Below are positions 27,211 through 35,692 of a stretch of DNA of 64,000 nucleotides, piece by piece. Position 1 is the stretch's first letter, and every line of letters starts with the position of its first letter. This DNA comes from DASVVT01 sp036386415 (lineage in GTDB: Bacteria > Acidobacteriota > Blastocatellia > Pyrinomonadales > Pyrinomonadaceae). Position numbers and translations under genes: made by a program. The stretch lies in the NCBI GenBank assembly GCA_036386415.1, contig DASVVT010000052.1:1-64000 (forward strand), read 5' to 3'. The notes below the pieces were generated by a model, which was not told the origin of the DNA, made no database searches, and worked only from the letters and a program-made list of their open reading frames with translations.

Positions 27211-28935
27211 ATGCCTGACCTGATCGTCAAATACCCGGATCGACCGCCCGATACGTTTCCATTGGGGCGTCTCAGGATGACTATTGGCCGCTCGGCCAGA
27301 AACGACCTGTGCATCCCTGACCCGTTCGCTTCGCGCGTCCATGCGGAAGTGCGTAAGGAGGGCGACCAATATATCTTGCAGGATTTGGGGTCGGCCAACG
27401 GGACGCTCTACAACGGCGTGAGCGTCGAAGGCGCGGTCGAGCTTGTCCCCGGCGGTCGCATTCAGATCGGCGAGACGGAGATCGTCTTCGACAACGGCCA
27501 ATTGGACACGCAGGGCGCGACGATGATCGAGGACGCTGCTCAAGCTCCCGTTCCAGAGGCCACGCTCGCCCTCAATTCGACGGATCGCACCACTTCGGGT
27601 CTGCTCGAAGCCATAGAGGGCGCACGCACCCAACCCGACGATGATGCGCCGCGCCGAGTCGCCAAGCAGAGCGACCTGCTCGCCCTCATCAGCAAAGTGG
27701 GCGTTACGCTTCTGGCCTCCGCCACGCTCAACGAGACGCTCCGCCAGATCGTCTCGCTCGTCTTCGAAGCCGTCCCGGCAGACCGCTGCCTCATCATGAT
27801 GCGCGATGAGGGGAGCGAAGATTTGAAGGTGGCTGTCGCGCGGCTGCGCGACCGTGAGGGCGAAGTCGGTGAGATTCGCGTCAGCCGTTCGGTGATGGAC
27901 GAGGTCGTCGGCAAGGGGCGCTCGGTTCTGACCTCAGATGCGCAGCACGACCCGCGCTTTGCCGGGAGCACGATGACGATCCAGAACATACGCTCCGTGC
28001 TGGCCGTGCCCCTCGGCGTCGGCGAAAAGGTCTTCGGCATCATCTACGCCGACTCGCCCATCGCCGACGGAAGGTTCTCGGAAGATCACCTGAAGGTCTT
28101 GACGACGCTGGCGAGTGTGGCCGCCATACGGGTCGAGAATGCGCGCCTCCTGGAAGAGCAGTGGGATCGCGAGCGCCTCGAACAGGAGCTGCACCTGGCG
28201 AGCGAGATTCAGCAGCGCTTTCAACCGACCGCGCCACCCGTTGTCGAAGGCTATGAGCTACAGGGCATCAGCTTCCCCTGCTACGAGATTGGCGGCGACT
28301 ATTACGATTTCATAGAGCGCGAGGACGGGCGACTGGTGATTGCGCTCGGCGATGTGTCGGGCAAGGGAACAGCCGCCGCGCTCTTGATGTCCAGCTTGCA
28401 CGCGGCAGTGCACGCACAGGCTTCAGCGAACAACTCTCTGAGCGAGACGATCACGGCGGTCAATCGCTACCTCGCCGAAAACATTCCTTCCAACCGCTTC
28501 GTCACGCTCTTCTACGCGGAGCTTGACCCGCAATCGGGCGCGCTCTCGTTCCTCAACGCCGGACACAACCCGCCCGTCATCGTGCACTCTGCGGGCACGG
28601 TCGAGCAGCTTGGCTCAGGTGGCCTGCCTCTCGGCATCAAAGCAGACGCCACTTTCCGCGAAGGTCGCACACAGCTTCAAGCGGGTGACGTGCTCGTCAT
28701 CTACTCAGACGGCGTCTCAGAAGCAGTCAGTCCCTCAGGCGAAGAGTTTGGCACAACACGCCTGCACGATGTCATCTCGCACAACATGGACGCCTCCGCC
28801 GCAGGCATACGCGACCGTATCGAGGCCGCCCTGACCAAGTGGTCGCAGGGCACGCCCGCCTCAGACGACATCACGCTCGTCATCGTCAAACGACAGGCCG
28901 AAAGCGTTTCGGTCGCCGCCGGAGGGATAAGGTAA
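27211..28935 (+). CDS. FHA-GAF-SpoIIE (PP2C-type) phosphatase
   Basis: A 574-residue cytoplasmic signalling protein. Domains: FHA (about 1-100; TIGRSARND, SRVHAEV, DLGSANGT), linker, GAF (about 150-310; sensor domain), a short coiled coil (EQELHLASEIQQRFQPTAPP, typical of RsbU/RsbP), and a PP2C-like SpoIIE phosphatase (about 345-565) with YEIGGDYYDFI, GDVSGKGTAAALLMS, NAGHNPPVI and SDDITLVIVK. Metal-binding aspartates are in place. It should dephosphorylate phospho-Ser/Thr on partner proteins and thus oppose the neighbouring kinase. Confidence 0.92.
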   Translation: MPDLIVKYPDRPPDTFPLGRLRMTIGRSARNDLCIPDPFASRVHAEVRKEGDQYILQDLGSANGTLYNGVSVEGAVELVPGGRIQIGETEIVFDNGQLDTQGATMIEDAAQAPVPEATLALNSTDRTTSGLLEAIEGARTQPDDDAPRRVAKQSDLLALISKVGVTLLASATLNETLRQIVSLVFEAVPADRCLIMMRDEGSEDLKVAVARLRDREGEVGEIRVSRSVMDEVVGKGRSVLTSDAQHDPRFAGSTMTIQNIRSVLAVPLGVGEKVFGIIYADSPIADGRFSEDHLKVLTTLASVAAIRVENARLLEEQWDRERLEQELHLASEIQQRFQPTAPPVVEGYELQGISFPCYEIGGDYYDFIEREDGRLVIALGDVSGKGTAAALLMSSLHAAVHAQASANNSLSETITAVNRYLAENIPSNRFVTLFYAELDPQSGALSFLNAGHNPPVIVHSAGTVEQLGSGGLPLGIKADATFREGRTQLQAGDVLVIYSDGVSEAVSPSGEEFGTTRLHDVISHNMDASAAGIRDRIEAALTKWSQGTPASDDITLVIVKRQAESVSVAAGGIR

Positions 28936-29002
28936 GCGTACGCGCGCCGGATACAGGCCATAAAAACCAGAGCACAAGACCTTCGATGAAAGGCATCTGG
29001 CA

Positions 29003-29278
29003 ATGACCACAGAAGAGAGACTACTAAGACTCGAAAATGCTTTCGCTACGCTTGCAGAGTTAGCTGCCAAGTCCAACGAGCGGCATGATAGTGCTGATGA
29101 TCGCCTCGATAAGCTGCTCGCGCGGGCTCTGAGCGCAAAAGAGCGTATGAGTCAAGAGCCTGCGTGGAGAAAAGAATTAGGCGTGGCGCAGGCGAGACTC
29201 GCGCAGGCACAGACTAAGCTGAAAGAAGCGAAGAAGCGCACGGGGAGGAAGCATCGGCAGAAACGAACGAGCGGCTAA
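29003..29278 (+). CDS. coiled-coil protein, C-terminus altered by frameshift
   Basis: A 91-residue helical protein beginning MTTEERLLRLENAFATLAELA, with heptad-like repeats (ARLAQAQTKLKEAKKRT) to about residue 80. After that the frame reads a basic, unlike tail (GRKHRQKRTSG). Adding one base in the GGGG run at 29242-29245 would join the next frame, whose translation (EEASAETNERLNNLINVVERFISEGRNGKS) looks like the proper coiled-coil C-terminus, ending at 29337. Either the gene carries a -1 deletion or the assembly does. Similar proteins occur in this phylum, function unknown. Confidence 0.6.
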   Translation: MTTEERLLRLENAFATLAELAAKSNERHDSADDRLDKLLARALSAKERMSQEPAWRKELGVAQARLAQAQTKLKEAKKRTGRKHRQKRTSG

Positions 29279-29337
29279 ACAATCTTATTAATGTTGTCGA
29301 GCGGTTTATCAGCGAAGGACGCAACGGGAAGTCTTGA
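29246..29337 (+). pseudogene. displaced C-terminal end of the coiled-coil gene
   Basis: Out of frame with the gene start, this segment encodes TNERLNNLINVVERFISEGRNGKS and a TGA at 29335-29337. It fits as the natural end of the coiled-coil protein. A one-base deletion in a run of G would explain it; a sequencing error is the alternative. Confidence 0.5.
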
Positions 29338-29365
29338 CGAGTTTACATGGCTCGGCACGGTAAGA

Positions 29366-29403
29366 AAGGGGCAGAGTTGATAGCTTTGCCCCTTAATTAT
29401 TTT
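29366..29403 (+). terminator. rho-independent terminator
   Basis: AAGGGGCAGAG (29366-29376) pairs with CTTTGCCCCTT (29384-29394), one G-U pair, followed by AATTATTTT. It fits the restored end of the coiled-coil gene at 29337, and is nearly the same as the terminator at 19111-19149. Confidence 0.75.
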
Positions 29404-29690
29404 CCTATCTAACGACTTGTGCACATGATAGCATTAGGCTCGTTGCAGATCGAAAGAGTACTAAAGGCCAAAGCTGAGACAGGTTCAAAGGTGAGTAAGA
29501 AGATGAGAAATAAGAAGGAGCGAATTTTTCAGACCTCTTGGCTTATCCACAGATGTAGGCAGATGTCCTCATATATTGACACCTCACGAGCAGGGGAATA
29601 GTGTGCGTCTGTTGATTCGTGAGCCTTACGTCTTTTTGAGTAAGCGTCTAATCCACAAGGGAATGGTCGTATGCTAAAGGAGACACAGAC
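29404..29690. other. gap before the aquaporin gene
   Basis: The 287 bp before aqpZ show one DnaA-box-like TTATCCACA (29543-29551), but it is single. I see no gene and no clear promoter. Confidence 0.4.
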
Positions 29691-30434
29691 ATGAACAGAT
29701 ATGTCGCTGAATTCGTGGGAACCTTTGTGCTGGTCTTTGCCAGTTGCGGGAGCGCCGTGCTGGCGGGAGATAAGATCGGTTATCTCGGCGTCTCTCTGGC
29801 TTTTGGCCTGTCGCTGCTGGCGATGGTTTATGCCATCGGCCCCATTTCGGGGTGCCACATTAATCCGGCTGTGACGGTCGGCATACTCATCAGCAAGAAG
29901 ATGGATGCCAGGTATGCGCCCGGTTATATAGTGGCTCAGGTTCTGGGTGCGATTGTGGCCGCCGCTCTGCTGCTGCTCATCGTCAAAGGCGCGCCCAGCG
30001 GTTACGACCCGTCGGTCGCAGGCTTCGCGGCGAATGGTTATGCCGAACACTCTCCAGGCCGCTACAACATGCTCTCTGCCCTCCTGGTTGAAATAGTGCT
30101 GACCTTCTTTCTGGTTTTTACCGTGCTCGGCGCGACTGACATCAAAGCGCCGGTTGGCTTTGCCGGTATCCCCATCGGGTTGGTGCTCACGCTGATCCAC
30201 CTGGTGGGTATTCCAGTGACCAACACTTCGGTCAACCCTGCGCGCAGCATCGGGCCAGCCGTCTTTGTGGGCGGATGGGCCTTGAGCCAGCTCTGGCTAT
30301 TTATTGTTGCTCCTTTGATCGGGGCAGCCATCGCCGCAGCCGTTTACCTTGTGACGCACAGACCGGTCGAGGTGATTAGCGTCAAAGAAGCTGAGCGCGC
30401 GCTGGAGAGCGAACAGGCTGAGAGGCGATCCTGA
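29691..30434 (+). CDS. aqpZ: aquaporin Z-type water channel
   Basis: A 247-residue channel of the MIP family with six transmembrane helices. Both half-helix motifs are intact: HINPAVT (H56 to T62) and SVNPARS (about 180-186). The latter gives the selectivity-filter Arg typical of water channels rather than glycerol facilitators, and the AGDKIGYLGVSLAFGLS stretch follows the AqpZ pattern. It moves water across the inner membrane. AAAGGAG lies at good spacing before ATG 29691. The C-terminal tail is charged (EAERALESEQAERRS). The gene stands alone. Confidence 0.92.
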   Translation: MNRYVAEFVGTFVLVFASCGSAVLAGDKIGYLGVSLAFGLSLLAMVYAIGPISGCHINPAVTVGILISKKMDARYAPGYIVAQVLGAIVAAALLLLIVKGAPSGYDPSVAGFAANGYAEHSPGRYNMLSALLVEIVLTFFLVFTVLGATDIKAPVGFAGIPIGLVLTLIHLVGIPVTNTSVNPARSIGPAVFVGGWALSQLWLFIVAPLIGAAIAAAVYLVTHRPVEVISVKEAERALESEQAERRS

Positions 30435-30737
30435 GACGAGCTTGAAAGCGATGTCGGATAACCGCTTGCTGAAGAATCTCGGAGAACAATTAGTAGATGA
30501 ATGCGCGCGGACGGCAGCCCCTTGATGGCTTGTCTGGAAAGGCGCTATTGATGGTTCATCTCCACGCCACTGACGTGATATATTAACGCCGATTCCTGTA
30601 CACCCGATTGCGGATTGCGGAATGACCCGGCTGGCTTGAACCTTTGGGGGCAGTGCAGCATGGGTCGCGCCCGCATCTCGCGCATGGAGTCTCTATCGTT
30701 TGATTCAATGTTCCAGAACAGACGCCGGAGGTTCAAG
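30435..30737. other. 303-bp gap without identified content
   Basis: I see no gene, no strong palindrome and no RNA fold that I can name here. A short gattgcgg direct repeat occurs near 30606. Confidence 0.4.
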
Positions 30738-30977
30738 ATGAAAAGTTTGACAGATATTCTGACAGGAGTGATAGGCTTGGCAGCTCTTGCGGTGGCGATC
30801 TGGCAGTTCATGTTGTTCGTCACAGCGAAAGACCCCGCGACGGGGCTGCCCGACATGTCATTCGGCACGAGCCATCTGTGGCTTGCCATTGTGGCTGCCA
30901 TCGTGGCCTGTGCCAGCGTGGTCGTGCTCTTCGTCCGCCACCCGCGCCAGGAAGAAGAGATTCACGTCACGAAGTAA
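30738..30977 (+). CDS. small two-helix membrane protein
   Basis: A 79-residue protein with two predicted transmembrane helices (about 5-28 and 45-68) joined by a short loop (AKDPATGLPDMSFGTSH), and a charged end (RHPRQEEEIHVTK). The function is unknown. ATG 30738 is chosen because GGAGG is at 30727-30731 and the protein begins with MKSLTDILTG; the open frame extends upstream but reads poorly there. Confidence 0.65.
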   Translation: MKSLTDILTGVIGLAALAVAIWQFMLFVTAKDPATGLPDMSFGTSHLWLAIVAAIVACASVVVLFVRHPRQEEEIHVTK

Positions 30978-31171
30978 ACGTTGGGCGCGTTTCTCGCGTA
31001 AGGTTCACGCACACGCTCGCGCGCGACGACTGTACCTAAATCATCGGCGCTGCCCGACGAGGGTCGCGCCCGCCGGAATCGAGCCGCCTCCGCGCTTCTC
31101 ATCCCTTTCATCCTGCGCTTTATCAGGCAGGTCAGATAATGTTCTCGGCGGCGCGCTCTTGAAGGGGTTGT

Positions 31172-31312
31172 TATACCGGATTGTAGAGTAAAAGAAGGCG
31201 TGCGACGATCCGCGAATCAACACGAAGCAGCACGAAAGAGGAGGCTGTTTCGTGTCGATTCGTGTTAATTAGTGGATCGTCCCTGTCCTCTTTTATTCTG
31301 CAATCTGGTATT
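31172..31312. mobile_element. MITE-like element, TATACC family, copy 1
   Basis: A 141-bp non-coding element with terminal inverted repeats of about 25 bp (left TATACCGGATTG-TAGAGTAAAAG, right the near reverse complement). The centre holds nested palindromes cgatccgcgaa / ttagtggatcg and acacgaa / ttcgtgt. Two more copies are at 36173 and 43483. No transposase gene is linked. Confidence 0.7.
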
Positions 31313-31481
31313 AGAGCGGATTTCAATTGAGCGTCAGGGAAGAAGAGAAGAATTAAACGCAAAGGAAGCCAAGGAGGAAGACGCAGAGGGCGCGAAGAAG
31401 AATCTCTTTGCGCCCTTTGCGATTTACCTTTGCGTGCTTTGCGTTTAAGTCTTCCGTGCGGGCAATTGCAACTCGCTATAG
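31313..31481. mobile_element. AGAGCGGATTT element, copy 1
   Basis: A 169-bp element beginning AGAGCGGATTTCAATTG and ending GCAACTCGCTATAG, enclosing a gcaaag-family palindrome. It differs from the copy at 61426-61594 at only two positions that I can see, so the duplication is recent. It follows the MITE at 31172 without a gap. Confidence 0.8.
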
Positions 31482-31539
31482 AATTCCCGACGCCATGTTT
31501 CTCACCATCAGAGTTAAGAGCACTTAAGGTGCAGGCTGC

Positions 31540-31998
31540 TTAGAGGCGCTTGAGGCTCTCCCTGATCCTTTCGGCGCTCTTCTCGCCCAAACCGTCAACC
31601 ATTTCGAGTCCGTCGCCGGCGGCGAATTTTTTGAGATCGTCGAGCGAAGCGATCTTGAATTGCTGGTGCAGCGTGGTGGCGGTTTTGATCCCGATGCCGC
31701 TCACGCGCAAGAGGTCGAGGACGCTTTCGGGCGTCTCAGCGGTCAGCTTTTCCCATGCCTCGAACGTCCCCTTTTCCAACAACTCGATGATCTTGCCACT
31801 GATGGCCTTGCCGACGCCCGGGATCGTCTGCAAGCCCTTCAAGCCCTCTTCCTCGGCGATCTTTTTCATGGGCGTCGGCCAGGTCTCTATGCTCTCGGCG
31901 GCGTTGCGATAGGAACGTATGCGGTAGCGGTCGTCGCCGCGAATCTCCATCAGGTTCGCCAGCCGGTTGAAACGCTCGGCAATCTTCTCGTTATCCAT
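31540..31998 (-). CDS. stand-alone helix-hairpin-helix DNA-binding protein (PolX N-terminal-like)
   Basis: A 152-residue protein that matches only the N-terminal part of bacterial family-X DNA polymerase (PolX): the 8-kDa-like domain NEKIAERFNRLANLMEIRGDDRYRIRSYRNAA, then three helix-hairpin-helix units (TIPGVGKAISGKIIELLEKG, RVSGIGIKTATTL, MVDGLGEKSAERIRESL). The palm/finger polymerase and PHP nuclease domains are absent and the chain ends cleanly after the third HhH. It should bind DNA without sequence preference. MDNEKIAE at 31998 is taken as start; a TTG at 32031 adds 11 residues. Confidence 0.8.
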   Translation of the reverse strand: MDNEKIAERFNRLANLMEIRGDDRYRIRSYRNAAESIETWPTPMKKIAEEEGLKGLQTIPGVGKAISGKIIELLEKGTFEAWEKLTAETPESVLDLLRVSGIGIKTATTLHQQFKIASLDDLKKFAAGDGLEMVDGLGEKSAERIRESLKRL

Positions 31999-32212
31999 AC
32001 GCTGCGCCCGACGCTTCCAGTTGAAGAACAAGGTTGATCCTTATCTCGGTTAAAGAGCATGCACGGTTGCCAACGTGCCCGCTCCTTACTTTCAATCAAA
32101 GGTATTGAGCGCCGGTGCAGCCCATCCGGTACTCAAGCCCGTACTGTCTCAGGCAACGCTGCCAGTGTTTTAACTCCATCAGCAAATTCGCGCAAGTTTC
32201 CACTCAGGGAGC

Positions 32213-32313
32213 GGAGATTTAAACGCAAAGGGCGCAAAGGGGAGATGCGCAAAGAGCGCAAAGCGTCTACTCCTTCGCGCTGTACTTTGCGCCCCTTGCG
32301 TTTAAATCTCCCC
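32213..32313. repeat. intergenic palindrome, gcaaag family
   Basis: GGAGATTTAAACGCAAAGG on the left is matched by CTTGCGTTTAAATCTCC on the right, with more gcgcaaag words inside. It is in the 452-bp gap between the divergent HhH gene and S46 peptidase gene; the rest of that gap holds nothing I recognise. Confidence 0.75.
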
Positions 32314-32450
32314 TCTGATGAACTGGCCTGAACGGCTTGACATCAGGCATCGCCTACGGTTATCACTTGAGGCATCCCTTCGAAAGTAGCAGGATACTAA
32401 ACAAGCAGTCTAACTTCTCCTCCGCCAAAATATATTTTTGAGGGCAACCG

Positions 32451-34538
32451 ATGAGATTGAGAAAATTTTTGTGTACGCTCTTGATGACGCTCTTCGCGTT
32501 TCAGACGCTCGGCCTGATGGCATATGCAGACGAGGGCATGTGGACGTTCAACAACGTGCCCACGGCAGAGATCAAAAAGCGCTACGGCTTTGAAGTGACC
32601 GACGCGTGGCTGAAGAAGCTGCAACTCGCGTCCGTCCGCTTCAATAACGGCGGCTCCGGCTCGTTCGTCTCGCCGGACGGCCTGGTGTTGACCAACTATC
32701 ATATCGTCGAAGACATCGTCGGCGAGTTGAGCACGCCGCAGAAAGACTATGCCAAGGAAGGCTTTCTCGCACGCACGCGCGCCGAAGAGCGGAAAGCTCC
32801 GAGCCTTGAGCTGAACGTCTTGATGAGCATCGAGGACGTGACGGAGCGCGTTAACGGCGCGGTCAAGGCTGGAATGGCCGACCCCGAAGCTTTCGCTGCG
32901 CGGCGTGCCGCGATCAGCAGTATCGAAGCCGAATCGCTCAAGGCGACGGGGCTGCGCTCGGATGTCGTCACACTTTACCAGGGCGGGCAGTACAACCTTT
33001 ATCGCTACAAGAAGTATACGGACGTGCGTCTGGTCTTCGCGCCGGAGTTCCAGGCCGCTTTCTTCGGCGGCGATCCGGATAACTTCAACTATCCGCGCTA
33101 CAACATCGACATGGCGCTGGTTCGCGTCTACGAGAACGACAAGCCCGTACACGTCGATAACTATCTCAAGTGGTCTAAGGAGGGTGTGAAAGAAGGCGAG
33201 CCGGTTTTCGTCACGGGACACCCGGGAACGACCCAGCGCCTGAACACGGTCGCGCACCTGGAAGCTTTGCGTGAGACCAGTATTCCGTTAATCCTGCGTA
33301 TGCTCGAACGCCGCCGCGACGTGTTGAAGAAATACATGACGCAGGGCGAAGAGCAGACGCGCCGCGCGCAGAATGAGCTGAATAGTACGGAAAACGCCAT
33401 CAAAGTCTACAAAGGCCAGCTCGCGGGCTTACAGGACAAGGCGCTGATGGAACGCAAGCAGAAGGCAGAGGACGCGCTGCGCAAGTCAATCGCCTCGAAT
33501 CCGCAGCGGCAGAAAGAGTACGGCGATGCCTGGGACGCCATCGCCAGGGGGCGTAAAAGTCTGGCCGCATACGAGCGTCAAAGAAGAATCCTGGAGGCCG
33601 CTGCCGGTTTCAATTCCGTCCTCTTCACGTATGCGCGCGAGCTGGTGCGCATGGCCGCCGAGAACGAGAAGCCGAACGCGGAGCGGCTGCCCGAGTTCAC
33701 GGATGCCAGGCGCGAGTCGCTCGAAAACGAGCTCTATTCGCCCGCGCCCATCTACAACGATTTCGAAAAGCTGAAGCTCAGTGATTCGCTCGCCTTCATG
33801 GTCGAAGTTTTGGGCGCGGATGACCCGACCGTGAAGAGCGTGCTCGCGGGAAAGACCCCCGAAGCTCGCGCGGCGGAGTTGATCGACGGAACGCGTTTGA
33901 AAGACCCAGAGGCCCGCAAGAAGCTGGCGGCGGGCGGAATCAAGGCGATTGAATCGTCGGACGATCCTATGATCCAACTGGCGCGCAGCATAGACAAAGA
34001 GGCGCGTGAGGTGCGCAAGCGTTACGAGCAGGAGGTGGTCGGCGTCGAGCGCACGAGCTACGCGAAGATCGCGCGCGCGCTCTTTGAGACGGAAGGGACG
34101 AAGCTTTACCCTGACGCGACCTTCACCCTGCGGCTCTCCTACGGCGCGGTCAAAGGCTACATGGAGAACGGGCAGCAGATACCTCCTTTCACCTATCTGG
34201 GCGGCCTCTACGAACGCTCTGCGAAGTTCGGCGGCAAGTTCCCCTACAACCTCGCGCCGCGCTGGGTGGAGAAGAAGGACGCTCTCGATCTGAAGACGCC
34301 CTTCAACTTCGTCACGACCAATGACATAACAGGCGGCAACAGCGGCTCGCCGACGATCAACCAACGCGCGGAGTTGGTCGGGTTGATCTTCGACGGCAAC
34401 ATACAGTCGCTCGTCGGCAACTTCGTCTACGACGAATCCGTGAATCGCGCCATCTCTGTCGATTCGCGCGGCATGATCGAAATCCTGCGCAAGGTTTTCG
34501 GCGCAAATGAGATCGCGGACGAGCTGACGAAGGGCTAG
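32451..34538 (+). CDS. S46-family dipeptidyl-peptidase (DPP7/DPP11-like)
   Basis: A 695-residue exported serine peptidase. The signal peptide covers about 1-25 (LLMTLFAFQTLGLMAYA). It has the family start DEGMWTFNNVP, a trypsin-like fold split by a large helical domain (about 280-580), the catalytic His in VLTNYHIVED (about 84), Asp in NFNYPRYNIDMALVR (about 219), and Ser in TGGNSGSPTIN (about 630). S46 peptidases release dipeptides from the N-terminus of peptides in the periplasm. In classical members the His motif is TNHHC; here it reads TNYHI, so the Cys of the usual disulfide is missing. The ATG follows at a modest distance from a GGG. Confidence 0.9.
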   Translation: MRLRKFLCTLLMTLFAFQTLGLMAYADEGMWTFNNVPTAEIKKRYGFEVTDAWLKKLQLASVRFNNGGSGSFVSPDGLVLTNYHIVEDIVGELSTPQKDYAKEGFLARTRAEERKAPSLELNVLMSIEDVTERVNGAVKAGMADPEAFAARRAAISSIEAESLKATGLRSDVVTLYQGGQYNLYRYKKYTDVRLVFAPEFQAAFFGGDPDNFNYPRYNIDMALVRVYENDKPVHVDNYLKWSKEGVKEGEPVFVTGHPGTTQRLNTVAHLEALRETSIPLILRMLERRRDVLKKYMTQGEEQTRRAQNELNSTENAIKVYKGQLAGLQDKALMERKQKAEDALRKSIASNPQRQKEYGDAWDAIARGRKSLAAYERQRRILEAAAGFNSVLFTYARELVRMAAENEKPNAERLPEFTDARRESLENELYSPAPIYNDFEKLKLSDSLAFMVEVLGADDPTVKSVLAGKTPEARAAELIDGTRLKDPEARKKLAAGGIKAIESSDDPMIQLARSIDKEAREVRKRYEQEVVGVERTSYAKIARALFETEGTKLYPDATFTLRLSYGAVKGYMENGQQIPPFTYLGGLYERSAKFGGKFPYNLAPRWVEKKDALDLKTPFNFVTTNDITGGNSGSPTINQRAELVGLIFDGNIQSLVGNFVYDESVNRAISVDSRGMIEILRKVFGANEIADELTKG

Positions 34539-34624
34539 GAAAGGGCCTTGAGGAAAGGCGCGGCAGACGGCTCATCAATCCACGCGCCTTTCGTCCACCC
34601 TTCAAAGATGATGAGGAGTCATTG

Positions 34625-35248
34625 ATGCCAGGACAATTCTCTGTAGCGATGAGGCTGGCCGCGTCGGCGGCGATCATGACCCTGTTTATTACTCTCGCAG
34701 CGGCCTACAAAACGGCGCAGGCGCAGAAACGTTTGAGAGGTGTTCAGTACGTGAACGCCGAAACAGCGCCCGATGCCGCATTAGAGAGAGCGATCCTGAA
34801 AACCATCCCCGACTACAAACCTGAGAGCAGCGCTGATGAGGTTGGCTACTACTACAACCGCGTCGATCTGAACGGCGACGGGAAACCGGAAGTAATAGCT
34901 CATATCACAGGCCGATACGTCTGCGGGACGGGCGGCTGCGATACCTTGATCTTTCAGCCTGCGAAGGGCGGTTATAGACTGGTCTCGACCATCACGCTAT
35001 CAAGAACCCCTGTCATCGTCAGCCCCACTAAGACTCGCGGTTGGAACGACCTCATCATGTACGTCGTGGGCGGCGGCATCACGCGCGGCTACTACGTGAC
35101 GCTTCGCTTCAACGGGCGCACCTACCCGGAAGACCCTACAGACCTGCCGCAGATGAACTCCAGGGCGAGGATCAGCGGCAAAGCCTACATCGCCAACGAA
35201 GACATGTCTGCGGGCACTGGAATAACTCTCAAGCGGGCGCAACCCTGA
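34625..35248 (+). CDS. secreted hypothetical protein with FG-GAP-like motif
   Basis: A 207-residue exported protein. A signal peptide (about 1-30, ASAAIMTLFITLAAAYKTAQA) is followed by a domain with NRVDLNGDGKPEVIAHITG, an acidic VCBS/FG-GAP-type loop, then YVCGTGGCDTLIF, whose two Cys could form a disulfide. The C-terminal part ends in ARISGKAYIANEDMS. The same general plan (signal, acidic NADARPD loop, CTGCGG) recurs in the protein at 44208. The function is unknown. GAGGAG precedes the ATG. Confidence 0.7.
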   Translation: MPGQFSVAMRLAASAAIMTLFITLAAAYKTAQAQKRLRGVQYVNAETAPDAALERAILKTIPDYKPESSADEVGYYYNRVDLNGDGKPEVIAHITGRYVCGTGGCDTLIFQPAKGGYRLVSTITLSRTPVIVSPTKTRGWNDLIMYVVGGGITRGYYVTLRFNGRTYPEDPTDLPQMNSRARISGKAYIANEDMSAGTGITLKRAQP

Positions 35249-35420
35249 AGGGCGGGGCGTCGGATTATGAATCTGAAAACTCTACAAACCATGCCTCGTA
35301 TGTAGCTCATCAACATAGAGCCGGGTCGCATCAGTCTGCGAAAAGCACTGGCATTACCGAAGCCGAGTCTGCCCTTCCTGGTTGGACGATGCCACTGGAT
35401 GATCTCTTCGATCAAGCCGC

Positions 35421-35674
35421 GCCTCACAACTCATTCAACGCGGATGCCTCGGCAGCATTCTTTTCAGTAAGCTCTTCTCTGTGCCCGCTCCGTGTTCTCT
35501 GTGTCTCTGTGGTGAATCTACTTTAAACCACACTCACCACCGCAGACACCGCAGGACGCGAGAGGCGGCACAGAGCACTAATGACATGAAGACGCCACCT
35601 TCTTTTCAAGATACTTCCTTCGATGTACATTGAATGGCGGCGCTCGGCACAGGTTAATTCAGAGCGCGTGAGGC
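35421..35674 (+). other. candidate attC recombination site (interrupted)
   Basis: The left end GCCTCAC (35421-35427), followed by AACTCATTCAACGCGG, resembles an attC R'' and L'' pair. The right end has GGTTAATTCAGAGCGC and then GTGAGGC (35668-35674), the exact reverse complement of the left core. Both arms depart from the usual GCCTAAC/GTTAGGC in a compensating way. The 254-bp length is due to an inserted palindrome (about 35480-35575) of the ctctgtg family. Confidence 0.45.
35480..35575. repeat. intergenic palindrome, ctctgtggtga family (degenerate)
   Basis: Ctctgtgcccgctccgtgttctctgtg is answered by less exact words (accacactcaccaccgcagacaccgcagg ending at ggcacagagcac). A much better preserved copy lies at 44072-44167. 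It sits within the candidate attC site. Confidence 0.6.
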
Positions 35675-35692
35675 GGAGCGTGGAGGGTCATC

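Noticed and set aside
35041..35526. Plus-strand reading frame overlapping the secreted-protein gene
   Set aside because: It is a shadow of the gene at 34625 for the first half and runs into a palindrome. No start signal.
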